The notes beneath the pieces are model-generated. The model saw only the letters and a program-made list of their open reading frames with translations. It made no database searches and had not been told where the DNA came from. 64,000 nucleotides of DNA, taken from contig NZ_FSRI01000003.1 in the NCBI RefSeq assembly GCF_900141775.1, positions 496,001 through 560,000 of the forward strand, in the 5' to 3' direction. This document shows positions 49,004-58,052 of this stretch, in pieces. A program made the translations under genes and the position numbers. Origin of the DNA: Salinivibrio sp. ES.052 (GTDB lineage: Bacteria > Pseudomonadota > Gammaproteobacteria > Enterobacterales > Vibrionaceae). Numbering within the stretch: position 1 is the stretch's first letter; each line of letters opens with the position of its first letter.

Positions 49004-49666
49004 ATGAAGACACATAACCAGACATTTCACCAAGAGAACTTTTCTCACCAAGATTTCAGTGAGCTTGAATTTAAAGACTGTACCTTTATCCGTTGTGACT
49101 TTACCCGCGCTAACCTTCGCGATGTGACGTTCAAGCGTTGCAAATTTATCGAGCAGGGCGATATCGAAGGGTGCCACTTTACCGCGGCTGATCTTCGTGA
49201 TTCCAGTTTTCAGCAATGCCTATTGGCGATGGCCAATTTTAGTTTTGCCAATTGTTACGGTATTGAGATGAGAGAATGCGATCTGAAAGGCGCGAACTTT
49301 TCCCGCGCAAATTTTGCCAATCAAGTCAGCCATCGGGTGTTCTTTTGCTCAGCGTTTATCACCGGTTGTAACTTGTCTTATGCCAATCTTGCGCAAGCGT
49401 GCTTAGAAAAATGCGAACTGTTTGAAAACCGTTGGATTGAAACCCATCTTCTCGGTGCATCATTGAAAGAAGCCGATCTGAGTGGCGGTGTGTTCTCGTC
49501 CGATGTATGGGGGCAGTTTAGCGTACAAGGCGCTAATTTATGCCACGCCGAGATTGATGGCCTAGACCCACGCAAAGTGGATTTGTCTGGCGTAAAAATA
49601 GCCGACTGGCAACAATCTCAGCTACTTGAAAGTTTAGGTCTGATTGTTTTCCCGGATGCGCGCTAA
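49004..49666 (+). CDS. qnr: Chromosomal Qnr pentapeptide-repeat protein
   Basis: Pentapeptide-repeat protein of 220 residues, the typical Qnr length. The A(D/N)LXX-type repeats form a right-handed helix (for example CDFTRANLRDVTF, FTAADLRDSSFQQC, ECDLKGANFSRANF). It shares with plasmid Qnr proteins the segments ANLRD, CKFIEQG, ITGCNLSYAN, EKCELFENRW and GLDPRKVDLSGVKI. Qnr proteins bind DNA gyrase and topoisomerase IV and lower quinolone susceptibility. Chromosomal copies are common in Vibrionaceae and are the presumed source of mobile ones. AAGGA precedes the ATG. No mobile element is adjacent. Confidence 0.92.
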   Translation: MKTHNQTFHQENFSHQDFSELEFKDCTFIRCDFTRANLRDVTFKRCKFIEQGDIEGCHFTAADLRDSSFQQCLLAMANFSFANCYGIEMRECDLKGANFSRANFANQVSHRVFFCSAFITGCNLSYANLAQACLEKCELFENRWIETHLLGASLKEADLSGGVFSSDVWGQFSVQGANLCHAEIDGLDPRKVDLSGVKIADWQQSQLLESLGLIVFPDAR

Positions 49667-49795
49667 TCGGGATGCAACGCACTCTTGCTCTCTGTTTACA
49701 GGGCAAGCTAAAAAGGAAAGTGCTAGGTTAATGCACTAACAGGGATATTTGTCCGAATAACCACATATTTTGTAGCACATTAAAGTGGTTTGGAT

Positions 49796-49809
49796 TTGTT
49801 TAATATCAA
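49796..49809. promoter_or_regulatory. FNR-like box upstream of nnrS
   Basis: TTGTTTAATATCAA matches the FNR consensus TTGAT-N4-ATCAA in nine of ten positions. It lies about 63 bases before the nnrS start, a sensible place for an anaerobic activator of a nitrosative-stress gene. Confidence 0.5.
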
Positions 49810-49871
49810 AAGCAGTGTTTTCGTGTGTGGTAGGGTGACATCATCGAAATTCTTCTATGGAGCGCTTTGCC

Positions 49872-51059
49872 ATGCTGTTAAACGTCACAGACAAACAAAA
49901 AGAAGATAAGATCCCACCGCTGTTCCGACTAGGCTTTCGGCCCTTCTTCCTCTTTGGTGCTCTGTACTCCTGTCTGGTCATTATTATATGGAGTGGGCTT
50001 TACACCCATCCCGGGGTGTTCTCACTAACGGTTCCCTCGCTTTGGTGGCATGCTCACGAGATGCTGTTTGGGTTTTCGATGGCCATTGTTGGTGGGTTCT
50101 TAATCACAGCGGTGCAAAACTGGACGGGTGTGCCAGGTACTCGTGGGCTGAAGCTTTTCGGCATTTTTTCACTATGGTTGTTGGCACGGTTGAGCTTCTG
50201 GGTGGATGTCCCGACTTGGTCGAGCCTTGTACTTGATACCCTGTTTATGGCCTGCGTGGCATGGTCATTGGGTTATCGCGTGGTAGTGACTAAGCGTCAG
50301 CGCAATTACCTGTTTATTCCTATTTTAGCGGTGGCGGCTTTGCTTAACGCATTGTCTTACGGCGTACTGCTAGGGGAAGTCTCACTACCTATTAATCAAG
50401 TTTGGCACAGTACCTTGTTGTGGTTCATGCTGCTTATTAGCGTAATGGGTGGCCGTGTGATCCCGTTTTTCACGGAAAAGAAGTTGGGTATACAGGTGTC
50501 CAGCTCTCCTGTGTGGTTAGAGCGAGCGCTTATCGCTGTGTTTGTGCTACTCATTGGCGTTACTTTGGTGTCCGGCACTGACAACCTGGTTGCGAGAGGG
50601 CTGCTGATCATCGCGGGTATTGCTCAATGTGTGCGGCTGTATCGCTGGCAAGGTTGGAAAGCGTATCAGGTACCAATGCTGTTCTCGCTACACGTGTTCT
50701 ACCTCTTCTTACCGCTGGGGTTGATATTAAAAGCGGTAGTGATTAATCCCTGGGCATCAAACCTTATCTGGCACTTATTCGCGATAGGTGCGCTCGGTGG
50801 GGTGATCTTGGCCATGATTGCACGAGTCGCGCTTGGCCATACCGGGCGCAATGTCTATCAGGGCCCCGCTGTTTCTTGGTTGTTTTATGCTTTGCTCATT
50901 TCAGCACTCGTCCGTGTATTTGGCATGTGGTTTTGGCCCGTTTATACCCTAGAGCTGGTTGCCGCGTCTGCACTGCTTTGGACGATCAGCTATGGCTGGT
51001 TTGCGGTACGATTTGGCCCCATGTTGAGTCAAGCACGGGCAGATGGTGCGTCGGGGTAA
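49872..51059 (+). CDS. nnrS: NnrS family heme-copper membrane protein
   Basis: Membrane protein of 395 residues with about twelve hydrophobic helices. The ATG at 49872 is favoured because GGAG lies nine bases upstream; an ATG 15 bases earlier has none. NnrS features: PPLFRLGFRPFFLFGALYSC at the start, SLWWHAHEMLFGFSMAIVGG and FLITAVQNWTGV, then GGRVIPFFTEKKLG and ARVALGHTGRNV, with conserved His residues for metal or heme. NnrS protects against nitric oxide stress. An FNR-like site upstream fits expression at low oxygen. Confidence 0.92.
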   Translation: MLLNVTDKQKEDKIPPLFRLGFRPFFLFGALYSCLVIIIWSGLYTHPGVFSLTVPSLWWHAHEMLFGFSMAIVGGFLITAVQNWTGVPGTRGLKLFGIFSLWLLARLSFWVDVPTWSSLVLDTLFMACVAWSLGYRVVVTKRQRNYLFIPILAVAALLNALSYGVLLGEVSLPINQVWHSTLLWFMLLISVMGGRVIPFFTEKKLGIQVSSSPVWLERALIAVFVLLIGVTLVSGTDNLVARGLLIIAGIAQCVRLYRWQGWKAYQVPMLFSLHVFYLFLPLGLILKAVVINPWASNLIWHLFAIGALGGVILAMIARVALGHTGRNVYQGPAVSWLFYALLISALVRVFGMWFWPVYTLELVAASALLWTISYGWFAVRFGPMLSQARADGASG

Positions 51060-51363
51060 TGTATGACGCTTTACCGGATTGTGTTGGATTGATGCGAGAC
51101 GGTTTAACGCCTAATCATTGATGCGATGGCTGATATACATGGAAGGCGTCTATCAATTAGTAGGTTGTTTATTGTCGTTTTTTCTGGCGGGCAACTAACA
51201 TTAGACCTAATATGCATTTAAACATTTGGAAAGCCCTGTCTCATATTTACTCATGATCTGAAAGAGACTGGCTCTATTGTCGCTGCTTTCCCTTTCCGTC
51301 ACAGTGGGCGCGGGATAGGGTGTCGTAAGAAGGCTGAATGAACGTCATCGCACGGGAACCACA
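51060..51363. other. Intergenic region upstream of the GGDEF-EAL gene; nothing recognised
   Basis: About 300 bases. No gene, clear hairpin terminator or known operator was seen. Confidence 0.5.
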
Positions 51364-52845
51364 ATGAAAAAAACGAACTACTACGCACTGAAGCTGGCGT
51401 TTATCTATTTCTTTTTTGCGACTTTGTGGATCTTGTTCTCCGATCGCGTGGTGACTGCCTTAACAACAAACTTGGAGCTGTACGAGCTGGCACAAGCATT
51501 CAAAGGGCATCTCTTTGTAGTGGTGACCTCCATCATGCTCTGGCGTTTGGCGAGAAAGAATAACCTTGATCTGGAGCGAGCGAGTGACATTGACAGTGTG
51601 ACCGGCTTGCACAGTCCCTCCGTGTTCATGCGTCATGTGGATACCTTGCTAGCACGGGCGGCTCAAAAAACCTCCCATGTTTTGGTGATTGTCGACATTG
51701 ATGGGTTTACATCACTCACCAACAAACTTGGGTTTGAACGTACCAATCACCTGCTGTCTGACATGGCTCATGCCATTGAGGTATCAACGCTATTAGACAA
51801 GCTCACGTCGCGCATTCATGCAGACCGCTTTGCCTGCCTTGCTGAGTTAGACGGTGCCAGCGATATGGCGCTCTATATCGAAAGGCTACACCGTGAATGT
51901 AGTCGATATTTGCAACGATACGATCAACAAGCCACATGCTCGATAGGGGTGGCGTTGTTTGGGCCAGATGGCGACGATGCGGCGACCTTGATGACGGCGG
52001 CGACACGCGCCCTTAATGATGCTAAAAAGCGCAAAGGGGCGGTAACGTATCATGATATTCACTTAACCGAGCAAGCTCAAAAGCGTAGACAGCTCATTAC
52101 CGCGCTTAGGCAAGCCATAAAGAACAAAGAGATTGAGGTGGTCTTTCAACCGCAATATCGCTTGGCGTCAGGCGAGCTGACCGGTTTAGAGGTACTGGCG
52201 AGATGGACCCATGAAACCTATGGTGCGGTTCCACCTAGTATGTTTATCCCGCTCGCCGAAGAACAGGGTTTTTGCGAAGACCTAACGGCGCTAGTACTAG
52301 AAAAATCCGCCAAGCAGTTACACGATAGTGATCTGTTGGGAACTGTCATTCAGCGTGTGTCGGTTAATATTTCTGCGGTTGAGTTTAATAGCGAAAGTGC
52401 AATCCGGCGTATTGATGATTACTTGCAATTGAACCCAGAATTCGCGCGTTACCTGTGTCTAGAAATAACCGAAACCGCGGCACTTGATGATATTCTTGAG
52501 TGTGCGCGAGTGGTCGATACCCTTAAACGCCATGGTGTGACTTTTTCCATTGATGATTTTGGTGTGGGTTACACCTCTTTAGGGCTTTTTAACCAGATCA
52601 ACGTGGATGAAATCAAGATTGACCGCAGCTTCATTCAAGCGATGGAAAGCGATAGTCGCGCGAAAGCGATCACGGCCGGTATTATCGATATTGCCAAACG
52701 TTTGGAAATCAACGTGGTGGCTGAGGGTGTAGAAACGGTCACTCAGCTAGCATTGTTGAAAAGTTTTGATTGCGAATATGTACAAGGTTATTATCTAGGT
52801 TATCCTGCTTCGCTATCCGAATTGAAAGTGGCGATGTCTGTCTGA
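51364..52845 (+). CDS. Membrane-bound c-di-GMP phosphodiesterase (degenerate GGDEF plus EAL)
   Basis: Protein of 493 residues. Two membrane helices at about 8-30 and 45-65 anchor it. The GGDEF domain (about 80-235) has HADRF where the active signature should be, so it should not make c-di-GMP. The EAL domain (about 245-490) keeps LEVLARW (EVL for EAL), NISAVEF, LEITETAAL, DDFGVGYTSL, KIDRSFI and VVAEGVET, that is, the metal-binding and catalytic residues. Net activity should be hydrolysis of c-di-GMP, promoting motility. The degenerate GGDEF may still bind GTP as a regulator. Confidence 0.9.
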   Translation: MKKTNYYALKLAFIYFFFATLWILFSDRVVTALTTNLELYELAQAFKGHLFVVVTSIMLWRLARKNNLDLERASDIDSVTGLHSPSVFMRHVDTLLARAAQKTSHVLVIVDIDGFTSLTNKLGFERTNHLLSDMAHAIEVSTLLDKLTSRIHADRFACLAELDGASDMALYIERLHRECSRYLQRYDQQATCSIGVALFGPDGDDAATLMTAATRALNDAKKRKGAVTYHDIHLTEQAQKRRQLITALRQAIKNKEIEVVFQPQYRLASGELTGLEVLARWTHETYGAVPPSMFIPLAEEQGFCEDLTALVLEKSAKQLHDSDLLGTVIQRVSVNISAVEFNSESAIRRIDDYLQLNPEFARYLCLEITETAALDDILECARVVDTLKRHGVTFSIDDFGVGYTSLGLFNQINVDEIKIDRSFIQAMESDSRAKAITAGIIDIAKRLEINVVAEGVETVTQLALLKSFDCEYVQGYYLGYPASLSELKVAMSV

Positions 52846-52901
52846 AGGTAAACGCTAAATAGATAACTGATAAAGCACCGCCAAGATTTACCCGCCAACC
52901 A

Positions 52902-54029
52902 TTAAATATCATACACTAAGCTATCTTTCGCCAAGAATGGCCAATCGAGGTGATGTGGCGCAGTGTCTGTGTCATTGAAAAAGTACCCGCGTTGTGGCAT
53001 CGCATATACGGTATCGCCCTTTTGATACGCTGCGGCTTGCCACGCATGATGGGTTAAGGTGGCCTCCCACAGTTGTTCACTTTCCCAGCCTTGTGGGGCG
53101 AGTGATACCCGCACCTCAGCACCGACCGGATTGATAGAGACCACACGCATGGGCAGCGATAGTTGGCTATTGGGTTTATCGGCAAGGGTTAACTCATGGC
53201 TACGCACATACAAATTGCCTGATTGTTGGGTGTGCGTGCTTAGTGTGGGTTGGATAAAGGCATTGCCATTTTGCCAGACGCCTTGTTGATAGTGGCCGGA
53301 AAAGACATTCACGTTTCCTAAAAAATCAAACACAAAGCGACTTTTTGGTGCGGCATACAGATCGACCGGGCTGTCGACTTGTTCAATTTGTCCGTTACTC
53401 ATTACCACCACGCGATCTGATAGCTCGAGCGCTTCGTCTTGGTCGTGGGTAACAAACACACTGGTAAAAGCCATTTCATCGTGCAGTCGGCGTAACCATT
53501 GGCGCAACTCTTTACGTACTTGTGCATCTAACGCTCCAAACGGCTCGTCGAGCAATAAAATCTCCGGCTGTGTCGCCAGCGCCCTCGCCAGTGCGATACG
53601 TTGCTTTTGCCCGCCCGATAATTGTTCGGGATACCGTTGGCTCAGATGGCCTAACTGCACGACCTCAAGCAGTTGATTAACCCGTTGTGTCATCGTGGCC
53701 GGTGAAGGACGCGCGCGCCGCGGCATCACTTGCAAGCCAAAGGCGATGTTCTCTGCCACCGTCATGTGTTTGAACAAGGCGTAGTTTTGAAAAACAAACC
53801 CGACACGGCGATCACGCACATGAACGCGGGTGACATCGCGGTCTTCAAACAGGATCTGACCGCTGTTACTACTTTCTAATCCGGCAATAATGCGTAGTAA
53901 GGTGGTTTTCCCGGAGCCCGAGGGGCCAAGCAGTCCCATCATCTCACCTTGTTCTATGGTGAGTGATAACGGTGACAACGCTTGGAACTGGCCAAAGTGT
54001 TTGGTGATATCGTTCAGTTGAATGCGCAT
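52902..54029 (-). CDS. cysA: Sulfate/thiosulfate ABC transporter ATPase
   Basis: ATPase of 375 residues. Walker A is GPSGSGKTT, the signature [15 protein letters not shown], Walker [13 protein letters not shown], and the switch His is in [11 protein letters not shown]. The C-terminal TOBE-like part (about 240-350) is regulatory. It is the last gene of cysPTWA and starts three bases beyond the cysW stop. It drives import of sulfate or thiosulfate with CysTW and CysP. Confidence 0.95.
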   Translation of the reverse strand: MRIQLNDITKHFGQFQALSPLSLTIEQGEMMGLLGPSGSGKTTLLRIIAGLESSNSGQILFEDRDVTRVHVRDRRVGFVFQNYALFKHMTVAENIAFGLQVMPRRARPSPATMTQRVNQLLEVVQLGHLSQRYPEQLSGGQKQRIALARALATQPEILLLDEPFGALDAQVRKELRQWLRRLHDEMAFTSVFVTHDQDEALELSDRVVVMSNGQIEQVDSPVDLYAAPKSRFVFDFLGNVNVFSGHYQQGVWQNGNAFIQPTLSTHTQQSGNLYVRSHELTLADKPNSQLSLPMRVVSINPVGAEVRVSLAPQGWESEQLWEATLTHHAWQAAAYQKGDTVYAMPQRGYFFNDTDTAPHHLDWPFLAKDSLVYDI

Positions 54030-54032
54030 GGC

Positions 54033-54941
54033 TTACGGCTCACTCTGGTTCGTTTGTAAGGTTAAGTGGGCAGGCGTTGATGCACTGCTTTCATCAATCG
54101 GCGCGGTACTGGCGTGCACACGATGCTGACGCCATTCCACCAAAGCTTTTAGCGCCAAGGTGGCGAGAGCCATAAAGGCAAGTAATGACGCACAGGCGAA
54201 CGCCGCTTGGGTTTGGTAGTCCTCATAGAGCAGCTGTACCTGCAAAGGCAGGGTATTGGTTTGACCGCGAATGCTGCCTGACACCACAGCGACCGCACCA
54301 AACTCGCCGATGGCGCGCGCATTAGTCAAAATGACCCCGTAGATGAGGGCCCACTTAATATTGGGCAAGGTGACGCGGCGAAAAAGCTGCCACCATGATG
54401 CGCCTAACACCACCGCCGCTTCTTCCTCTGCTTGCCCTTGCTGTTGCATGAGCGGGATCAGCTCGCGGGCGACAAAAGGGCAGGTAACAAAAATAGTGAC
54501 CAACACAATGCCGGGTAGGGCAAACATTACTTGAAGATCATGCTCAAATAGCCACGCGCCTAGCCAGCCGTTACTGCCATAAAGCAGCAAATAGAGTAAG
54601 CCTGCGACCACGGGCGACACGGCAAACGGGATATCAATCAAGGTGGTGATCAGTTTTCGCCCCGGAAATTGGAAGCGGGTGACGGCCCATGCCAACATCA
54701 CGCCAAATACGAGGTTGATGGGCACCGTGAGAACGGCCACCAACAATGTAAGGCCAATCGCGTGGCGGGTATCCGGTGCGAGTAAATGCTGAAAATAACT
54801 GGTGATGCCATCGGCGAAGGCAATGGAAAAGATGCTCACCAGCGGCACAACCAACACCAGCGCCACGAGCAGCAGCATAAGCGCGATTAAACTGCGCCTG
54901 ATCCATGGGGTATCACCGATTCTCACCGTGTTTGTACTCAT
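54033..54941 (-). CDS. cysW: Sulfate/thiosulfate ABC transporter permease CysW
   Basis: Permease of 302 residues with six membrane helices. It has LIDIPFAVSPVVAGLLYLLL and the ATPase-contact loop EEEAAVVLGASWWQLFRRVT followed by LPNIKWALIYG, then ARAIGEFGAVAVVSG. It forms the channel with CysT. It starts nine bases past the cysT stop codon, within one operon. The C-terminal tail is longer and polar (VHASTAPIDESSAST). Confidence 0.95.
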   Translation of the reverse strand: MSTNTVRIGDTPWIRRSLIALMLLLVALVLVVPLVSIFSIAFADGITSYFQHLLAPDTRHAIGLTLLVAVLTVPINLVFGVMLAWAVTRFQFPGRKLITTLIDIPFAVSPVVAGLLYLLLYGSNGWLGAWLFEHDLQVMFALPGIVLVTIFVTCPFVARELIPLMQQQGQAEEEAAVVLGASWWQLFRRVTLPNIKWALIYGVILTNARAIGEFGAVAVVSGSIRGQTNTLPLQVQLLYEDYQTQAAFACASLLAFMALATLALKALVEWRQHRVHASTAPIDESSASTPAHLTLQTNQSEP

Positions 54942-54950
54942 AAGGTGTCC

Positions 54951-55817
54951 TTATCGCCCGTGAATGCGCTTTAAGTAGCGACCTTGCCAAAGGTTAATGG
55001 CAAACAACAATGAAAGGGATGCCATCAAGATCACCGAGGCAATGGCACTCGCCGCTGGGAAATCAAACTCTTGCAAGCGAACAAAGATCATCAGCGACGT
55101 GATCTCGCTGACGTAGGGCATATTGCCAGCAATAAAAATCACCGCACCGAATTCACCCAGACTGCGGGTAAATGATAAGGCCACACCCACTAACAACGCC
55201 GGCTTGATGGTCGGCAGAATAATCCGCCAAAACACCGCACCGTCACTTGCCCCGAGCACAGTGCCCGCTTCTTCTTCCTCTTGGGAAATTTCCTCCAACA
55301 CGGGTTGGACGGTACGCACCACAAACGGCAAGCTGGTGAACATCATGGCAATCACGATCCCAAGCGGCGTGTAGGCAACTTGGATACCGACGTTAGCAAG
55401 CACACTGCCTATCCAGCCGTTATCGGCGTACAGGGTGGCGAGCGTGACACCGGCAACGGCGGTGGGCAGGGCAAACGGCAAATCAACCAGCGCATCGACC
55501 AAGCGTTTGCCCGCAAAATCGTATCTCACCAGCACCCACGCAAAGAGCAAGCCAATCACACCATTTAGTAGTGAGGCAATCAGCGCCGCACCGGCTGTGA
55601 CTTTATAACTGGCGACAATGCGTGGGTCAGTGATGGCAAACCAGTATTCTTGCCAACTCATTTGGCTGGTTTGCATGATAAGGCCGCTGGCCGGTAACAG
55701 CAGGATTAAGCTGATGAACAGCAAAGACACGCCCAAACTGATGCCAAACCCGGGCAGCACGTGCTGCTGACGTGCTGCCCAAGGTGTGGATTGGCGTTGA
55801 TACGATAGCGATGGCAT
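54951..55817 (-). CDS. cysT: Sulfate/thiosulfate ABC transporter permease CysT (CysU)
   Basis: Permease of 288 residues with six membrane helices. Features: LVDLPFALPTAVAGVTLATL, the EAA loop EEEEAGTVLGASDGAVFWRI followed by ILPTIKPALLVGVALSFTR, then SLGEFGAVIFIAGNMP. Paired with CysW. It begins 23 bases after cysP on the same strand. Confidence 0.95.
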   Translation of the reverse strand: MPSLSYQRQSTPWAARQQHVLPGFGISLGVSLLFISLILLLPASGLIMQTSQMSWQEYWFAITDPRIVASYKVTAGAALIASLLNGVIGLLFAWVLVRYDFAGKRLVDALVDLPFALPTAVAGVTLATLYADNGWIGSVLANVGIQVAYTPLGIVIAMMFTSLPFVVRTVQPVLEEISQEEEEAGTVLGASDGAVFWRIILPTIKPALLVGVALSFTRSLGEFGAVIFIAGNMPYVSEITSLMIFVRLQEFDFPAASAIASVILMASLSLLFAINLWQGRYLKRIHGR

Positions 55818-55840
55818 AGCGTCTCAATACCTAGAAAACA

Positions 55841-56845
55841 TTAACGGCGTTGTAGTTGGTCGAGTTTTCCGCCACTGGCAAAGTGCGTTTTCATGGCCTG
55901 ATCCCAACTCCCTGCGATGGCTTCCACGGTCAGCAGTTCGACTTCAGGGAAACGATCGGCATTGTCTTTGACCACGTCAGGATGATGGACGCGGTAGTTA
56001 AAATCGGCCAGTAAGCGTTGTGCTTTTTCGCTGTAAAGGTAAGACAAATACTCGGTCGCCAGCTCAGTGGTGCCGTTGCGTTTGGCGTTGCGCTCGACCA
56101 CGGCGACGGGGAACTCGGCCAAAATCGAGGTTTTAGGCACCACAATATCGTACTTGTCGCTACCATATTGCTGGCGGATATTATTGACCTCTGATTCAAA
56201 GGTGACCAGCACATCGCCAATTCCGCGTTCAACAAACGAGGTGGTTGCGCCGCGGCCGCCGGTATCAAACACCGCCACATTGGCGAGAAGCTGTTTCAAA
56301 AATTGGTCTTGCTGCTCGGTGTTATCTTTGCCGAATGCCTTTTGTGCATAACCGAGTGCGGCAAGGTAGGTATATCGGGCGTTACCAGAGGTTTTTGGGT
56401 TGGGGAAGACAGAGGCAACGTCGTCTTTGGCTAAATCATCCCAATTTTCAATGCTCTTTGGGTTGCCCTTGCGGACCAAAAACGCGGTGGTGGAGTAGTA
56501 CGGCGAGCTACTGTTGGGGAAATTCTCTTTCCAGCTTTTATCGATCAACTTGCCGCGATCGTACAACACCTGCACATCCGTGACTTGGTTGAAGGTGACA
56601 ACATCCGCTTGCAGCCCTTGCATGATGGCGCGCGCCTGCGCCGAGGATCCACCGTGCGACTGCTTAATGGTCACCGATTCTCCGGTTTTTTCTTGCCAGT
56701 GCGCTGCAAACAGCGGATTGTAATCAGCAAAAAGCTCACGTGCGATATCGTAAGATGAATTCAAGAGGGTTTGCTCGGCGGCAGATACCGGCGCCGCGCT
56801 GGTGGCAAGCAAGGCCGAAAGAGCCAGAGTTTTGAATACCTTCAT
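55841..56845 (-). CDS. cysP: Periplasmic thiosulfate/sulfate-binding protein
   Basis: Binding protein of 334 residues with a signal peptide ending near AAPVSA. Conserved features: [56 protein letters not shown] (closer to CysP than to Sbp of E. coli), [26 protein letters not shown] and [20 protein letters not shown]. The SHGGS and GGRGA loops hold the anion. It is the first gene of cysPTWA. The 244-bp region shared with divergent cysM is the likely CysB-controlled promoter area. Confidence 0.94.
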   Translation of the reverse strand: MKVFKTLALSALLATSAAPVSAAEQTLLNSSYDIARELFADYNPLFAAHWQEKTGESVTIKQSHGGSSAQARAIMQGLQADVVTFNQVTDVQVLYDRGKLIDKSWKENFPNSSSPYYSTTAFLVRKGNPKSIENWDDLAKDDVASVFPNPKTSGNARYTYLAALGYAQKAFGKDNTEQQDQFLKQLLANVAVFDTGGRGATTSFVERGIGDVLVTFESEVNNIRQQYGSDKYDIVVPKTSILAEFPVAVVERNAKRNGTTELATEYLSYLYSEKAQRLLADFNYRVHHPDVVKDNADRFPEVELLTVEAIAGSWDQAMKTHFASGGKLDQLQRR

Positions 56846-57089
56846 TGTTAAATCCTTGATGGCCGTTTGTTGCTGTTATCAGCAAAGAAAGTTGGGATAG
56901 GTCACAGAATAAAAGCAATTGAAGGGAATAAAAAACAGTTTAAATATAACCATTTTGTATATGTTAGTGAAAAAATGTCTGCGTGTCGTGTCAAGCCTCC
57001 TTGTAGGATGTGGCGGTAGACAGTCTCTTACGCGGTGTTGAGAGCATCCATCAGGCAGGCAATTCATGAAACATGAAGAGGTAAACAAC

Positions 57090-57980
57090 GTGGCTGATTT
57101 CCCCACGCTTGAAGACTATGTGGGTCAGACCCCTTTGGTGCGCTTGCAGCGGTTAGCCGCAGAGACAGGCAGCACTGTTTTAGTCAAACTCGAGGGCAAT
57201 AATCCGGCCGGTTCGGTGAAAGACAGACCCGCACTCAATATGATTGTGCAGGCAGAAGCGCGGGGTGATATCCAACCCGGCGATACCTTGATTGAAGCGA
57301 CCAGTGGCAACACCGGGATCGCGCTGGCGATGGCGGCGGCGATTAAAGGTTATCGACTGATTTTAATCATGCCTGAAAACGCCACACAGGAGCGCAAAGA
57401 TGCCATGCGAGCCTATGGCAGTGAGTTGATCCTCGTCTCTCAAGCGGCGGGGATGGAGGGCGCTCGCGATTTAGCTTTATCCATGCAAGCACAGGGCAAG
57501 GGCAAAGTGTTGGATCAGTTCAATAACCCGGATAACTGGCGGGCGCATTTAACGGGTACGGGGCCAGAAATTTGGCAACAGAGCCAGCAACAAATCACCC
57601 ACTTTATTGCCAGCATGGGCACCACAGGTACCATTGTGGGAACCTCAAAGTATCTAAAAACGCAAAATTCTGCGATTAAAACCATTGGTTTACAACCGAC
57701 AGAGGGGAGCGCGATTCCTGGTATTCGCCGCTGGCCGGCTGAATATCTCCCCGGCATTTATACCGACGAGCACATTGATGCAGTGATAGACATTTCTGAG
57801 CAAGATGCGAAAGAGACCGCGCGCGCTCTCGCCAGAGAAGAGGGTATTTGTGCGGGGGTTAGCTCGGGTGGCGCCGTGTTTGCTGCCCTGCAAGTCGCCA
57901 AAGCCGAACCCGGCTCTGTGGTGGTGGCCATTATTTGCGATCGCGGCGATCGTTATTTGTCGTCTGGGTTGTTTTCGTAA
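57090..57980 (+). CDS. cysM: Cysteine synthase B (O-acetylserine/thiosulfate sulfhydrylase)
   Basis: PLP enzyme of 296 residues from the GTG at 57090, with GAGG upstream; this matches the E. coli CysM start better than the ATG at 57066. Features: VGQTPLVRLQRLA, KLEGNNPAGSVKDRPALNMI with the PLP Lys in SVKDR, EATSGNTGIALAMAAA, ASMGTTGTIVG and GIRRWPAEYLPGIY, which is typical of CysM rather than CysK. It makes cysteine from O-acetylserine and sulfide, or S-sulfocysteine from thiosulfate. It is divergent from cysP, whereas in E. coli cysM is the last gene of that operon. Confidence 0.93.
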   Translation: MADFPTLEDYVGQTPLVRLQRLAAETGSTVLVKLEGNNPAGSVKDRPALNMIVQAEARGDIQPGDTLIEATSGNTGIALAMAAAIKGYRLILIMPENATQERKDAMRAYGSELILVSQAAGMEGARDLALSMQAQGKGKVLDQFNNPDNWRAHLTGTGPEIWQQSQQQITHFIASMGTTGTIVGTSKYLKTQNSAIKTIGLQPTEGSAIPGIRRWPAEYLPGIYTDEHIDAVIDISEQDAKETARALAREEGICAGVSSGGAVFAALQVAKAEPGSVVVAIICDRGDRYLSSGLFS

Positions 57981-57997
57981 CCGTTCACTGGCGAGCA

Positions 57998-58025
57998 TAA
58001 AAAAGGTGACCCAAGTCGGGTCACC
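57998..58025 (-). terminator. Terminator after the CoA-disulfide reductase gene
   Basis: Stem GGTGACCC / GGGTCACC (58005-58012 with 58018-58025), five-base loop, preceded on the plus strand by an A-run that gives TTTTTT on the minus strand. It lies about 28 bases past the reductase stop and may also end cysM on the plus strand. Confidence 0.88.
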
Positions 58026-58052
58026 CAGTTGAATTTGAACACAGTGATCGCA

